Shown: positions 6,482-12,824 of the stretch, piece after piece
Position numbering within the stretch: the first letter of the stretch is position 1
Layout: every line of letters starts with the position of its first letter
DNA from: Polaribacter sp.
Lineage (GTDB): Bacteria > Bacteroidota > Bacteroidia > Flavobacteriales > Flavobacteriaceae
Direction: 5' to 3'
DNA: 12,824 nt
NCBI GenBank assembly: GCA_030731695.1
Contig: JANQTK010000174.1
Location: forward strand, 1-12,824
The notes under the pieces: model-generated
Told to the model about the DNA's origin: nothing
The model's input: only the letters and a program-made list of their open reading frames with translations
Database searches by the model: none
Position numbers and translations under genes: made by a program

Positions 6482-7297
6482 ATGGGAACAATAGATATTA
6501 AACTGTCAGTTATCATCGTAAACTACAATGGACTTACTTTTTTAGAGGAATGTTTCAACTCTTTAGAGGATAATTTAATTGGAATTTCTTATGAAATCAT
6601 TGTTGTTGATAATGATTCCCAAGATGAAAGCTGCAATTTTATAAAAAATCATTTTCCAAAAGTAAAACTTATTGAAAGTAACCAAAATTTAGGTTTTGGG
6701 AAAGCCAATAATTTAGGCGTAAAAAATGCTATTGGCGAAACCATTTTATTACTAAATAATGACACCATAATTTTGAATAATTTGACTCCAGCAATAGAAA
6801 CTTTATATTCAAAAACTGAAATTGGAATTGTGGCAATCAATATGCTTGATGCTAATAAAAAGTTTTTAAGTGCTGTTGGGAGATTTCCTAAACCATTAAG
6901 ACTTATAAAAATTTCATTTTTAAATGACCAAAGAAAAGTATTCAAAACTGGGAATTTTAATGAGGTTTTATACCAAGTTGATTGGGTATCAGGATCATTT
7001 ATGTTAATGAGAAAATCAGATTTTGAAACAATTAATGGTTTTGATACAGATTATTTTATGTATGTTGAAGATGTTGATTTGTGTAAAAGATTAAAAATTA
7101 TTGGAAAAAAATGTGTGTTTCAATCTAATTTAAATTATGTTCATTTTGTTGGTTTCAATAAGTCAAGAGAGATAAAATTAATTGAAGGATATAAATTGTA
7201 TAGTGACAAACATTTTAACTTTTTTAATAGTATTTTTGCGAAAATTTGTTTGAAAATAAATCATGTTTATAAAAAAACAGTTAAAAATATTTGTTGA
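6482..7297 (+). CDS. Family 2 glycosyltransferase, WbbL/rhamnosyltransferase-like
   Basis: I choose the ATG at 6482, giving 271 residues, because GT2 proteins begin a few residues before the first strand (KLSVIIVNYNG, 7-17) and this start lies 13 bases after the wzx stop. An upstream in-frame ATG at 6422 would add 20 poorly matching residues encoded inside wzx. Visible motifs are VVDNDSQD (41-48), NLGFGKANNLG (69-79), LLNNDT (90-95) at the usual metal-binding position, VSGSFMLMRKSDF (169-181) and NGFDTDYFMYVEDVDLC (185-201), the strongly conserved acceptor-side region with catalytic-type ED. This pattern is typical of WbbL-like enzymes, many of which transfer rhamnose from dTDP-rhamnose, fitting the upstream rml genes; other sugars remain possible. 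It acts at the cytoplasmic membrane face on the lipid-linked intermediate. The last 35 bases overlap the next gene. Confidence 0.88.
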   Translation: MGTIDIKLSVIIVNYNGLTFLEECFNSLEDNLIGISYEIIVVDNDSQDESCNFIKNHFPKVKLIESNQNLGFGKANNLGVKNAIGETILLLNNDTIILNNLTPAIETLYSKTEIGIVAINMLDANKKFLSAVGRFPKPLRLIKISFLNDQRKVFKTGNFNEVLYQVDWVSGSFMLMRKSDFETINGFDTDYFMYVEDVDLCKRLKIIGKKCVFQSNLNYVHFVGFNKSREIKLIEGYKLYSDKHFNFFNSIFAKICLKINHVYKKTVKNIC

Positions 7298-8384
7298 CGG
7301 GTATTTATTAAATAAAGAACATCAGGGAACAAAAACTTATGTAAGGGAACTTTACAAGGTCTTTGCTAAACAAAATCCAGATATTTTGATTTTTATAGGT
7401 TGCTTTAAAGATGCTGCTATTGAAGATGAATTTAAACATCACAAAAATGTAAAATTTATTTATTTTACATATTCTAATAGAGTATTCAGAATGATTTTTG
7501 AAATACCAAAAATTATCAGTTCGTATAATTTTCATTTCGCACATTTTCAATATGTGATTCCTTTTGTAACTTCTAAATCATGCAAGTATATTGTTACTAT
7601 TCATGATATCTTATTCAATGACTTTACTAATTATTTTTCAAAAGCTTACCGTTTGAAAAGAAATTTTTTATTCAAATATAGTGCTAAAAGAGCTGAATTC
7701 TTGCTCACTGTTTCAAACTACTCAAAAGATAGGATTAAATTTCATTACAAACTTCAAAATAAGGAAATTTTAGTCACTCCAAATGGTGTTTCTGATGATT
7801 TTTTTAAAGAAACTGAAAAGTCAGAATCTATCAAATATATTGATACCAAATTCGGAATAAATAATTACATCTTATATGTAAGTAGAATAGAGCCAAGAAA
7901 AAACCAGCAAAGTTTACTAAAAGCATTTTTAGAAATGAATGATCAAAAAGTTCATATTGTTTTTATTGGTTTTAAATCTATAAATAATATTGAATTTGAC
8001 TCCATTTTAAATTCTTTAAATTCAGAACAAAAAAGTAAAGTACATATATTGCAAAACATTTCAGATAAAGACTTATTCAATTTTATTAATGCAGCTAGAA
8101 TATTTGCTTATCCATCATTGGCAGAAGGTTTTGGGATACCCCCTTTAGAAGCAGGAGCTATGAAAATCCCTGTTGTTTGCTCAAACAAAACAGCCATGTC
8201 TGATTTTGATTTTTTTAAAAAAAACCTAATAGATGCTGACGATGTAGAATCTTTAAAAGCGAGCTTAAAAAATAATTTATATAATGATAATGAATCTCAT
8301 TTGACTTTTGTTCAAAAAAGTATCAAAGAAAAGTATCACTGGAAAAAAGCTTCAGATGTTTTAACGGATATTATTAAATACTAA
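7263..8384 (+). CDS. Family 4 glycosyltransferase (GT-B fold)
   Basis: The 373-residue protein has two Rossmann-like halves. The N-terminal acceptor half holds IFVDGYLLNKEHQGTKTYV (9-27) with the glycine-bearing loop of GT4 enzymes, VTIHDI (111-116) and LLTVSNYSKDRI (147-158). The C-terminal donor half holds ILYVSRIEPRKNQQ (203-216), with the phosphate-contacting Arg208 and Lys213, and the E-x7-E motif in SLAEGFGIPPLEAGA (285-299), with Glu288 and Glu296. These are all intact, so the enzyme is expected to be an active retaining transferase that adds a sugar, often mannose, glucose or a deoxy sugar, to the growing lipid-linked repeat unit. The ATG at 7263 lies inside the preceding gene, overlapping by 35 bases in another frame; no other ATG occurs before residue 76, so this start is likely. 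A hairpin-rich gap follows. Confidence 0.9.
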   Translation: MFIKKQLKIFVDGYLLNKEHQGTKTYVRELYKVFAKQNPDILIFIGCFKDAAIEDEFKHHKNVKFIYFTYSNRVFRMIFEIPKIISSYNFHFAHFQYVIPFVTSKSCKYIVTIHDILFNDFTNYFSKAYRLKRNFLFKYSAKRAEFLLTVSNYSKDRIKFHYKLQNKEILVTPNGVSDDFFKETEKSESIKYIDTKFGINNYILYVSRIEPRKNQQSLLKAFLEMNDQKVHIVFIGFKSINNIEFDSILNSLNSEQKSKVHILQNISDKDLFNFINAARIFAYPSLAEGFGIPPLEAGAMKIPVVCSNKTAMSDFDFFKKNLIDADDVESLKASLKNNLYNDNESHLTFVQKSIKEKYHWKKASDVLTDIIKY

Positions 8385-8396
8385 AAATGAGTATAT

Positions 8397-8420
8397 TTTT
8401 TGTTTTTATTAAAACAAAAA
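8397..8420 (+). terminator. AT-rich hairpin after the GT4 gene, possible terminator
   Basis: TTTTTGTTTT (8397-8406) and AAAACAAAAA (8411-8420) form a perfect 10-bp stem with a 4-base loop, 12 bases after the GT4 stop. It is followed by TTCTATTTTT. The stem has only one G-C pair. A second, smaller inverted repeat, TTTATC/GATAAA with a 4-base loop, follows at 8439-8454, still before the next start. The two together fill most of the 84-base gap and may form a weak terminator or an mRNA processing or stability point between the glycosyltransferase part and the polymerase part of the operon. Confidence 0.4.
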
Positions 8421-8438
8421 TTCTATTTTTAAATAAAA

Positions 8439-8454
8439 TTTATCATTTGATAAA
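8439..8454 (+). repeat. Small inverted repeat just before the Wzy-like gene
   Basis: TTTATC (8439-8444), loop ATTT, GATAAA (8449-8454): a perfect 6-bp inverted repeat, extendable by two more A-T pairs past one mismatch. It ends 14 bases before the ATG at 8469, so in the mRNA it lies in the leader right in front of the start. It could be a protein-binding site, a leader hairpin or chance in AT-rich DNA. The overlapping TATCATTTG (8441-8449) resembles the Bacteroidota -7 element TAnnTTTG but has one base too many. Confidence 0.25.
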
Positions 8455-8468
8455 ATTGTAAAAATTAC

Positions 8469-9713
8469 ATGTTTATTATTAATAAAAATCAATTTCTTTT
8501 CGGTTTTATCACATTGATTTTAATTCATTTTTCAATATTTGAATTGCATTTTGGTATTTACCTATTAATGACTTTGATTTTTTTTTCAACGATTTCTAAA
8601 AATGTTGTAAATCTCATTTCTTACATCGTTATTTTAGTAATAATAGCAAGCTTTTCATCCATATTTCAAAAACCCACATTATACGATTTCATCAAGGATT
8701 TTGCGTATTTTACAAAACCCATTATTGCGTTAATTGCAGGCTATTTATTGGCAAAAAAAATTGCCGATTTTTCAAGTTTTCTAAGGGTGTTTATTTATGT
8801 GGTTTGCGTACTGTCAGTTATTCATATTTTTACTATTTTTCTAAATACGAATATATTATCAGTGTCAATTACTGAAATTAGAACAATCGGAGGAATTTCT
8901 AATTTATCAGAAGTGATTGCATTGACGATTCTTTTTGCCTCATATCGAATTCAATTTTTGGATGTAATTAAAAATAAACTACTCAAAAAAGTAATTTTAA
9001 GTATTATTTTTCTGTCATTTTTTCTTTATTTTTCTAGAACCATGATTGTTTCTTTAGCATTGTTTTTATTGGCTATTTTTGGATATTTAAAAATCACTTC
9101 AAAAGGCTTGAAATATGGATTTTTAGCATTATCAGCTTTTTTATTATTTTATGTGTATCTTTTTAATGCCAATTTAGTGCGCGATAAACCTGGATTAGAA
9201 TCTTTTTTATACAAATTAAAAATAGCTCCTTCCGAAATTTTTACTCCTATTAGAACAGTAGATCCAAACAATCATGCCTATTTATGGGACCATTGGAGGG
9301 CTTACGAAGCAACTTTGGCAATCGATCAAATAAATACTCCTGTAACTTTTCTAATTGGAAAAGGTTTTGGCGCTTTGGTTGATTTGAAAATTAAAGTATA
9401 TCTTGGCGATTCAGAAATGAGATATATTCCTATGCTTCATAATGGTTTTGTACTTGTTTTTTTTAAAACAGGTATTATTGGATTTTTTATCTACCTGCTT
9501 TTTTTAATAAATATCTACCTTTTTGCGTATGCAAAAATTACATCAGAAAAAACGAGAATCATCAATAATTTAATTTCAGGTTTTGGGGTTTATTTCATTT
9601 TTTCTTCATTAATTATTAGTGGGATATATAATATTGAGGATTTTTATATGTTTATAGTTGGAACGTTACTTTTTTTTAGAAAAGAGAAAAATATTAATTT
9701 GATTGAAGAATGA
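8469..9713 (+). CDS. Polytopic Wzy-like O-antigen polymerase/ligase
   Basis: The 414-residue protein has about ten or more hydrophobic segments and one large non-cytoplasmic loop (about 233-325), the layout of the Wzy_C/O-antigen ligase superfamily. Typical points are SRTM (189-192) at a helix start after the first half, a loop with YLWDHWRAYEAT (271-282), LIGKGFGAL (295-303) and PMLHNGFVLVFFKTGIIG (321-338), the HN followed by a G-x-x-G helix seen in Wzy/WaaL proteins. It probably polymerises lipid-linked repeat units in the periplasm, or ligates the chain to an acceptor. A second protein of the same superfamily lies downstream (10761-12002), so the roles polymerase and ligase may be split between them; this one, in the middle of the transferase genes and more divergent, is the better Wzy candidate. 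The ATGA overlap at 9710 couples it to the next gene. A nine-T run lies within codons 37-40. Confidence 0.75.
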   Translation: MFIINKNQFLFGFITLILIHFSIFELHFGIYLLMTLIFFSTISKNVVNLISYIVILVIIASFSSIFQKPTLYDFIKDFAYFTKPIIALIAGYLLAKKIADFSSFLRVFIYVVCVLSVIHIFTIFLNTNILSVSITEIRTIGGISNLSEVIALTILFASYRIQFLDVIKNKLLKKVILSIIFLSFFLYFSRTMIVSLALFLLAIFGYLKITSKGLKYGFLALSAFLLFYVYLFNANLVRDKPGLESFLYKLKIAPSEIFTPIRTVDPNNHAYLWDHWRAYEATLAIDQINTPVTFLIGKGFGALVDLKIKVYLGDSEMRYIPMLHNGFVLVFFKTGIIGFFIYLLFLINIYLFAYAKITSEKTRIINNLISGFGVYFIFSSLIISGIYNIEDFYMFIVGTLLFFRKEKNINLIEE

Positions 9714-10816
9714 AAATAGGAATTATTGGAACGAGGGGAATTCCAAATCATTATGGTGGTTTTGAGCAATTTGCAGAATATTTAGCAACATATTTAGTAA
9801 AAAAAGATTGGGAGGTTTATGTTTATAATTCTTCAAGTCACCCTTACAAAGAGTCAACTTTTAATGGTGTTCATTTGATACATTGCTATGATCCTGAAGA
9901 AAAAACAGGAACAATAGGACAATTTGTGTATGATTTAAACTGTATTTTAGATTCTAGAAAAAAAGATTTAGATATTATTCTTCAATTAGGATATACTAGT
10001 AGTTCAGTTTGGTCTTTTTTGTTTCCCAAAAAACCATTAATTATTACTAATATGGATGGTTTAGAATGGAAGCGAAGTAAGTATTCTTTTTCGGTAAGAA
10101 TATTTTTAAAATTTGCTGAAAAATGGGCAGCCAAAAACAGTCATTTTTTAGTTTCAGATTCTGAAGGCATCAAAAAGTATATTGATAAAAAATATAAAAC
10201 CGATTCTAAGTTTATAGCTTATGGAAGTAATATAGTTTCAGAGGTTGATGAAAGCGTTTTAAATAAATTTCAACTAGAAAAGTTACAGTACAATATGCTA
10301 ATTGCTAGGATTGAGCCCGAAAATAATATAGAAACAATTTTAGATGGTGTTGTAATGAGCAACATTAAATTGCCTTTTTTAGTAGTTGGTGATTACAACA
10401 TTAATAGTTTTGGAAAGCGAATTAAAGAAAAATTTAAACATCACAAACACATAATTTTTGTAGGGAGTATATACAATACTCATGAATTGAATTCGTTAAG
10501 GTATTTTTGCAATCTCTATTTTCATGGGCATTCTGTAGGTGGTACAAATCCGTCATTATTAGAAGCAATGGGTTCAGGAAATTTAATTATTGCACATAAT
10601 AATATTTTCAATAAAGCTGTTTTAAAAGAAAATGCATACTACTTTTATGCCCCAGAAGATGTTAGCTATTATTTAAACACAATAAGCAAAGAATCTAATA
10701 GTACAAAAATCAATAATAATTTACAAAAAATTAAATCGGACTACAATATTGACAAAATAAATGGCAGTTATCTTTCCTACTTTTACGAATGTCTACAAAA
10801 AAATAAATCTTCCTAA
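9710..10816 (+). CDS. DUF1972-type family 4 glycosyltransferase, probable rhamnosyltransferase
   Basis: The 368-residue GT-B protein opens with MKIGIIGTRGIPNHYGGFEQ (1-20), the signature of the DUF1972 N-terminal domain, followed by LGYTSSSVW (93-101), TNMDGLEWKRSKYS (113-126) and the SDSEGI segment (149-154). The donor half shows LIARIEPENNIETIL (197-211), VGDY (226-229) and FHGHSVGGTNPSLLEAM (271-287). In the E-x7-E position only Glu285 remains; the first Glu is replaced by Gly277, which is the normal state in this subfamily as I recall it. Characterised relatives such as WchF/Cps2T of Streptococcus pneumoniae are beta-1,4-rhamnosyltransferases using dTDP-rhamnose. With rmlA and rmlC in the same locus, a rhamnosyltransferase acting on the lipid-linked repeat is the best guess, though the acceptor is unknown. 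It overlaps both neighbours: 4 bases upstream and 56 bases downstream. Confidence 0.87.
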   Translation: MKIGIIGTRGIPNHYGGFEQFAEYLATYLVKKDWEVYVYNSSSHPYKESTFNGVHLIHCYDPEEKTGTIGQFVYDLNCILDSRKKDLDIILQLGYTSSSVWSFLFPKKPLIITNMDGLEWKRSKYSFSVRIFLKFAEKWAAKNSHFLVSDSEGIKKYIDKKYKTDSKFIAYGSNIVSEVDESVLNKFQLEKLQYNMLIARIEPENNIETILDGVVMSNIKLPFLVVGDYNINSFGKRIKEKFKHHKHIIFVGSIYNTHELNSLRYFCNLYFHGHSVGGTNPSLLEAMGSGNLIIAHNNIFNKAVLKENAYYFYAPEDVSYYLNTISKESNSTKINNNLQKIKSDYNIDKINGSYLSYFYECLQKNKSS

Positions 10817-12002
10817 TATTTTAGAAATATTATTGATTTTAATTTTGGTGACATTACCTTTAGGAGGTTTTGCCATTAATAGCATTGCTGTAATATTATT
10901 TTTTATTGCTTCTATTTTAAACTATCTTAAAAACAAACCTACATTAGTTTTTAGCAAAATATTTTATAGTTTTTTTGCTATTTATAGCCTGTTTTTACTT
11001 TCTTTAGTTTGGACAGATAATCTTCAAAATTCGCTTGATGGTTTAGTTCGTTTTTTATCATATTTAGTATTGCCAATTGCTTTTTTGCTTAATAGCAATC
11101 TTACATTTAATAAAGAAAAAGTTGTTGGTTTTTTCTCAAAATCACTAGTTTTTTATGCCATTTATTGCGTTCTTCTTGGGGCGATAAAAGCTCTTATACA
11201 CAATAATTTTTCTTATTTATTTTATCATGAACTTAGTGGAAACTTGAGTAATTTAAATGCAATTTACTTGTCAGTTTTTACAAGTTTTGGGATTAGCTAC
11301 TTTTTATTTAAAAACGACAAATCTCGTTTTGATAAATTTGGATTCGCTTTTTTGTCTTTTTTTTTGGTTTTACTCTCCTCAAAAATCATCATCATCACAA
11401 CTTTTTTAGGATTCCTTCTTTATTTCTTAAAAAAAATAAATATCAGGAAAATAAATGTTAGGTATCTGCTTTTAATTATTGGATTTTCTATTGTATTTGG
11501 ATTTTCATCTTCAAATTTAAAAGAGAGAATTCAAATAGAATTTGAAAAAACGAATCTTCAAGAGGTCCTTACAAAAAAAGATTTTGGGCATGTTTATTTG
11601 TGGACAGGAACTGGATTGAGAATTTTTCAAATCAAAGCTTTTATTGAAATTTTAAAAGAACAAAAAAAAGGATTCTTAGGTTTAGGACTAAATAATTCAC
11701 AAAAATATTTGAATGATAAGTATGAGGAATATAATTTGTATCCAGGGTTTTTGAATTATAATTTCCATAATCAATACATACAAATTTTTGCTGAGTTAGG
11801 ACTTGTAGGATTTTTATTGTTTTCAACGCTATTTTACTGCTTATTAAAAAATGCAAGTATCAATAAGGATTATTTTTTTATGTCCTTTATATTTTTGATA
11901 TTGGTTGTTTGTTTTACAGAATCATTTTTATGGAGACAAAGAGGAATGGTCTTTTTTATTTTAATTTCGCTGATTTTTTCTCAAAGAAAACCAGTAATAT
12001 AA
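10761..12002 (+). CDS. O-antigen ligase/polymerase family membrane protein (WaaL/Wzy-like)
   Basis: The 413-residue protein has about 10-12 membrane segments with the main outer loop at about 250-340. Features of the O-antigen ligase superfamily are LVWTDNLQNSLDGL-R (82-97), an LSSK helix start (205-208), TGLRIFQIKAF (284-294) with Arg287, GFLGLGLNNSQKYLNDKY (304-321), NFHNQYIQIFAELGLVGF (334-351) with the conserved His336-Asn337, and FTESFLWRQRGMVFF (385-399), a C-terminal E-S-x5-RG element common in Bacteroidota members. It would move the polymer from undecaprenyl pyrophosphate to lipid A-core or another acceptor, or polymerise repeat units. The ATG at 10761 lies 56 bases inside the previous gene; the next alternative start in frame would cut into the first helix, so the overlap appears real. 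It is closer to the ligase pattern than the protein at 8469-9713, but the two activities cannot be told apart reliably by sequence. Confidence 0.8.
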   Translation: MAVIFPTFTNVYKKINLPNILEILLILILVTLPLGGFAINSIAVILFFIASILNYLKNKPTLVFSKIFYSFFAIYSLFLLSLVWTDNLQNSLDGLVRFLSYLVLPIAFLLNSNLTFNKEKVVGFFSKSLVFYAIYCVLLGAIKALIHNNFSYLFYHELSGNLSNLNAIYLSVFTSFGISYFLFKNDKSRFDKFGFAFLSFFLVLLSSKIIIITTFLGFLLYFLKKINIRKINVRYLLLIIGFSIVFGFSSSNLKERIQIEFEKTNLQEVLTKKDFGHVYLWTGTGLRIFQIKAFIEILKEQKKGFLGLGLNNSQKYLNDKYEEYNLYPGFLNYNFHNQYIQIFAELGLVGFLLFSTLFYCLLKNASINKDYFFMSFIFLILVVCFTESFLWRQRGMVFFILISLIFSQRKPVI

Positions 12003-12258
12003 CTATTAAAATTAAAAGAGCTTAAGAGTTTGTGAGTATCCAAAAAATCAAGTTAGAAATTAAAGGATACTTTATTGCAATAAAAAAACAAGACAAAATC
12101 AATAAAAATCGTCGGTTTTGAAAAATCAATTGTTTATCTTTCCGCGCTGTTATTAGCTTTAAGAAACAGAAATAAGATAGTTTAATGAGCATTGAAACAA
12201 AAATAGGTATCATTAAGATTTTTAAAAATATTTTAAAATTGAGGAAAAGAATTACTAA
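12003..12258 (+). other. 256-base gap without a convincing gene
   Basis: This is the longest non-coding stretch in the window. It holds an inverted repeat AGTATCC (12035-12041)/GGATACT (12065-12071) with a 23-base loop, a candidate weak transcription end for the ligase-like gene; a nine-base direct repeat AAAATCAAT at 12095-12103 and 12122-12130; and a stop-to-stop open frame (12084-12185) without a start codon whose translation looks protein-like and ends in a hydrophobic stretch. A 25-codon mini-ORF with ATG at 12185 ends at 12262, overlapping the next gene start. I see no clear promoter match of the TTG/TAnnTTTG type. It may contain the promoter or leader of the downstream GT2 gene, or the decayed remains of a lost gene. 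Confidence 0.5.
12035..12071 (+). repeat. 7-bp inverted repeat after the ligase-like gene
   Basis: AGTATCC at 12035-12041 and GGATACT at 12065-12071 are perfect reverse complements, separated by 23 A-rich bases, starting 33 bases after the stop at 12002. A G-T wobble could extend the stem by one. The stem has more G-C pairs than the other hairpins of the window, but the long loop and the short, mixed T stretch after it make it an uncertain terminator. It may also be an operator-like site or chance. Confidence 0.3.
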
Positions 12259-12824
12259 ATGAAGAATGATACAATAATTACGTGTTCTATTGTTTTATTT
12301 GAAGAAAATCTATCCGATTTATATCAAACAATAAACTGTTTTTTAAAAATCCCAATGCATAGCAAGCTTTTTTTAATAGACAATACGCCAAGTAAATTTT
12401 ATGAATATCTATTTAATGATGAACGTATTGAATACATAGCAACCGAAAAAAATATTGGTTTTGGTGCCGCTCACAATTTAATTTTAGATAAAATTACAAA
12501 GAATTCCGATTTTCATTTAGTGCTAAATCCAGATGTGTTTTTTAACGAGTCTGTCATTCCTAATTTAATTGCTGAATTAAAAAAAGAGGATGATGTTATC
12601 ATGATTGCGCCAAAAGTTTTATTTTTAAATGGTGATCATCAATATTCTTGCAGAAGATATCCAAGTGTAATTGAACTTATTGCACGTCGTTTTTATTTTT
12701 TAAAGCCAGTGTTTAAAAATATTATTTGTAAAGGAGAATACAGGGAAAAAGATTTAACAAAACCCTTTTTTGCAGAGTATTTAACGGGATGTTTCCAATT
12801 GTATAAAACATCCGAATTTATGAA
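12259..12824 (+). CDS. Family 2 glycosyltransferase, N-terminal 188 residues (runs off the window)
   Basis: An open frame from ATG 12259 runs to the window end without a stop. The visible part is a GT-A domain: ITCSIVLFEE (7-16) as first strand, LIDNTPS (39-45) in the place of the usual DN-S motif, EKNIGFGAAHNL (63-74), HLVLNPDVFF (86-95) at the metal-binding position, MIAPKVL (115-121), SCRRYPS (130-136), and EYLTGCFQLYKTSEFM (173-188), matching the W/Y-x-G-x-F-L-x-R-x-x-F element that precedes the catalytic ED in WbbL-like enzymes. It is thus probably another rhamnosyltransferase-like enzyme of repeat-unit assembly, related to but distinct from the one at 6482-7297. The catalytic C-terminal portion lies outside the window. 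A 256-base gap separates it from the gene before. Confidence 0.88.
   Translation, partial: MKNDTIITCSIVLFEENLSDLYQTINCFLKIPMHSKLFLIDNTPSKFYEYLFNDERIEYIATEKNIGFGAAHNLILDKITKNSDFHLVLNPDVFFNESVIPNLIAELKKEDDVIMIAPKVLFLNGDHQYSCRRYPSVIELIARRFYFLKPVFKNIICKGEYREKDLTKPFFAEYLTGCFQLYKTSEFM

Noticed and set aside
8441..8449. TATCATTTG as a Bacteroidota -7 promoter element (TAnnTTTG)
   Set aside because: The spacing inside the element is off by one base, and it is part of an inverted repeat only 20 bases before the start codon.
12022..12213. Minus-strand open frame of 63 codons in the last gap
   Set aside because: It has no recognisable motif, its hydrophobic character is expected from reading A-rich DNA in reverse, and it is the only minus-strand candidate outside genes.
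12185..12262. 25-codon mini-ORF whose stop overlaps the start of the last GT2 gene
   Set aside because: The lysine- and isoleucine-rich product is what AT-rich DNA gives by chance and it matches nothing I know. The ATGA overlap is suggestive of a leader peptide but too weak to call a gene.
1..12824. CRISPR arrays, tRNA or rRNA genes, insertion sequences, integrases
   Set aside because: No regularly spaced repeats, cloverleaf-like sequence, transposase-like frame or terminal inverted repeats were noticed; nearly all sequence is accounted for by glycan genes.

Overview
The window is a very AT-rich stretch of a polysaccharide (O-antigen, capsule or exopolysaccharide) biosynthesis locus, with every convincing gene on the + strand. 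The base composition, the lack of Shine-Dalgarno-like sequences before starts (starts instead follow A/T-rich runs), and the closest remembered family flavours point to a member of Bacteroidota, most likely Flavobacteriaceae. This placement is inference; no taxonomic marker gene is present.

Layout. 1-668: the end of rmlA and a complete rmlC, two of the four dTDP-L-rhamnose genes. 738-3551: a membrane-anchored DPM1/GtrB-like glycosyltransferase followed 6 bases later by a GT39/ArnT-like membrane GT-C enzyme with an unusual C-terminal soluble domain, together a likely module for adding a sugar outside the cytoplasm from a polyprenyl-phosphate donor. 3695-5175: a SAM methyltransferase coupled to a little-characterised EDD-motif GT-A-like protein. 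5185-8384: a Wzx-type flippase, a GT2 and a GT4. 8469-12002: a first Wzy/ligase-like polytopic protein, a DUF1972-type GT4 probably of the rhamnosyltransferase kind, and a second O-antigen ligase/polymerase-like protein. 12259-end: a GT2 cut off by the window edge.

The genes fit a Wzx/Wzy-type pathway: a rhamnose-containing repeat unit is assembled on undecaprenyl pyrophosphate in the cytoplasm by several glycosyltransferases, possibly methylated, flipped by Wzx, polymerised by one of the two Wzy/WaaL-like proteins and perhaps ligated to lipid A-core or another acceptor by the other, with side decoration by the GT-C module. The initiating phosphoglycosyltransferase, rmlB/rmlD and the Wza/Wzc export parts are not in the window.

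Most genes are tightly packed (four-base ATGA overlaps, one 35-base and one 56-base overlap), suggesting one long operon. It is broken by four gaps (669-737, 3552-3694, 8385-8468 and 12003-12258), three of which hold clear AT-rich hairpins. I see no tRNA, rRNA, CRISPR array, insertion sequence or transposase. The region is a typical glycan locus rather than an obviously new system; the most unusual points are the GT-C protein with its extra C-terminal domain, the EDD-motif protein, the two ligase/polymerase-like proteins, and a possible gene remnant at 12084-12185.
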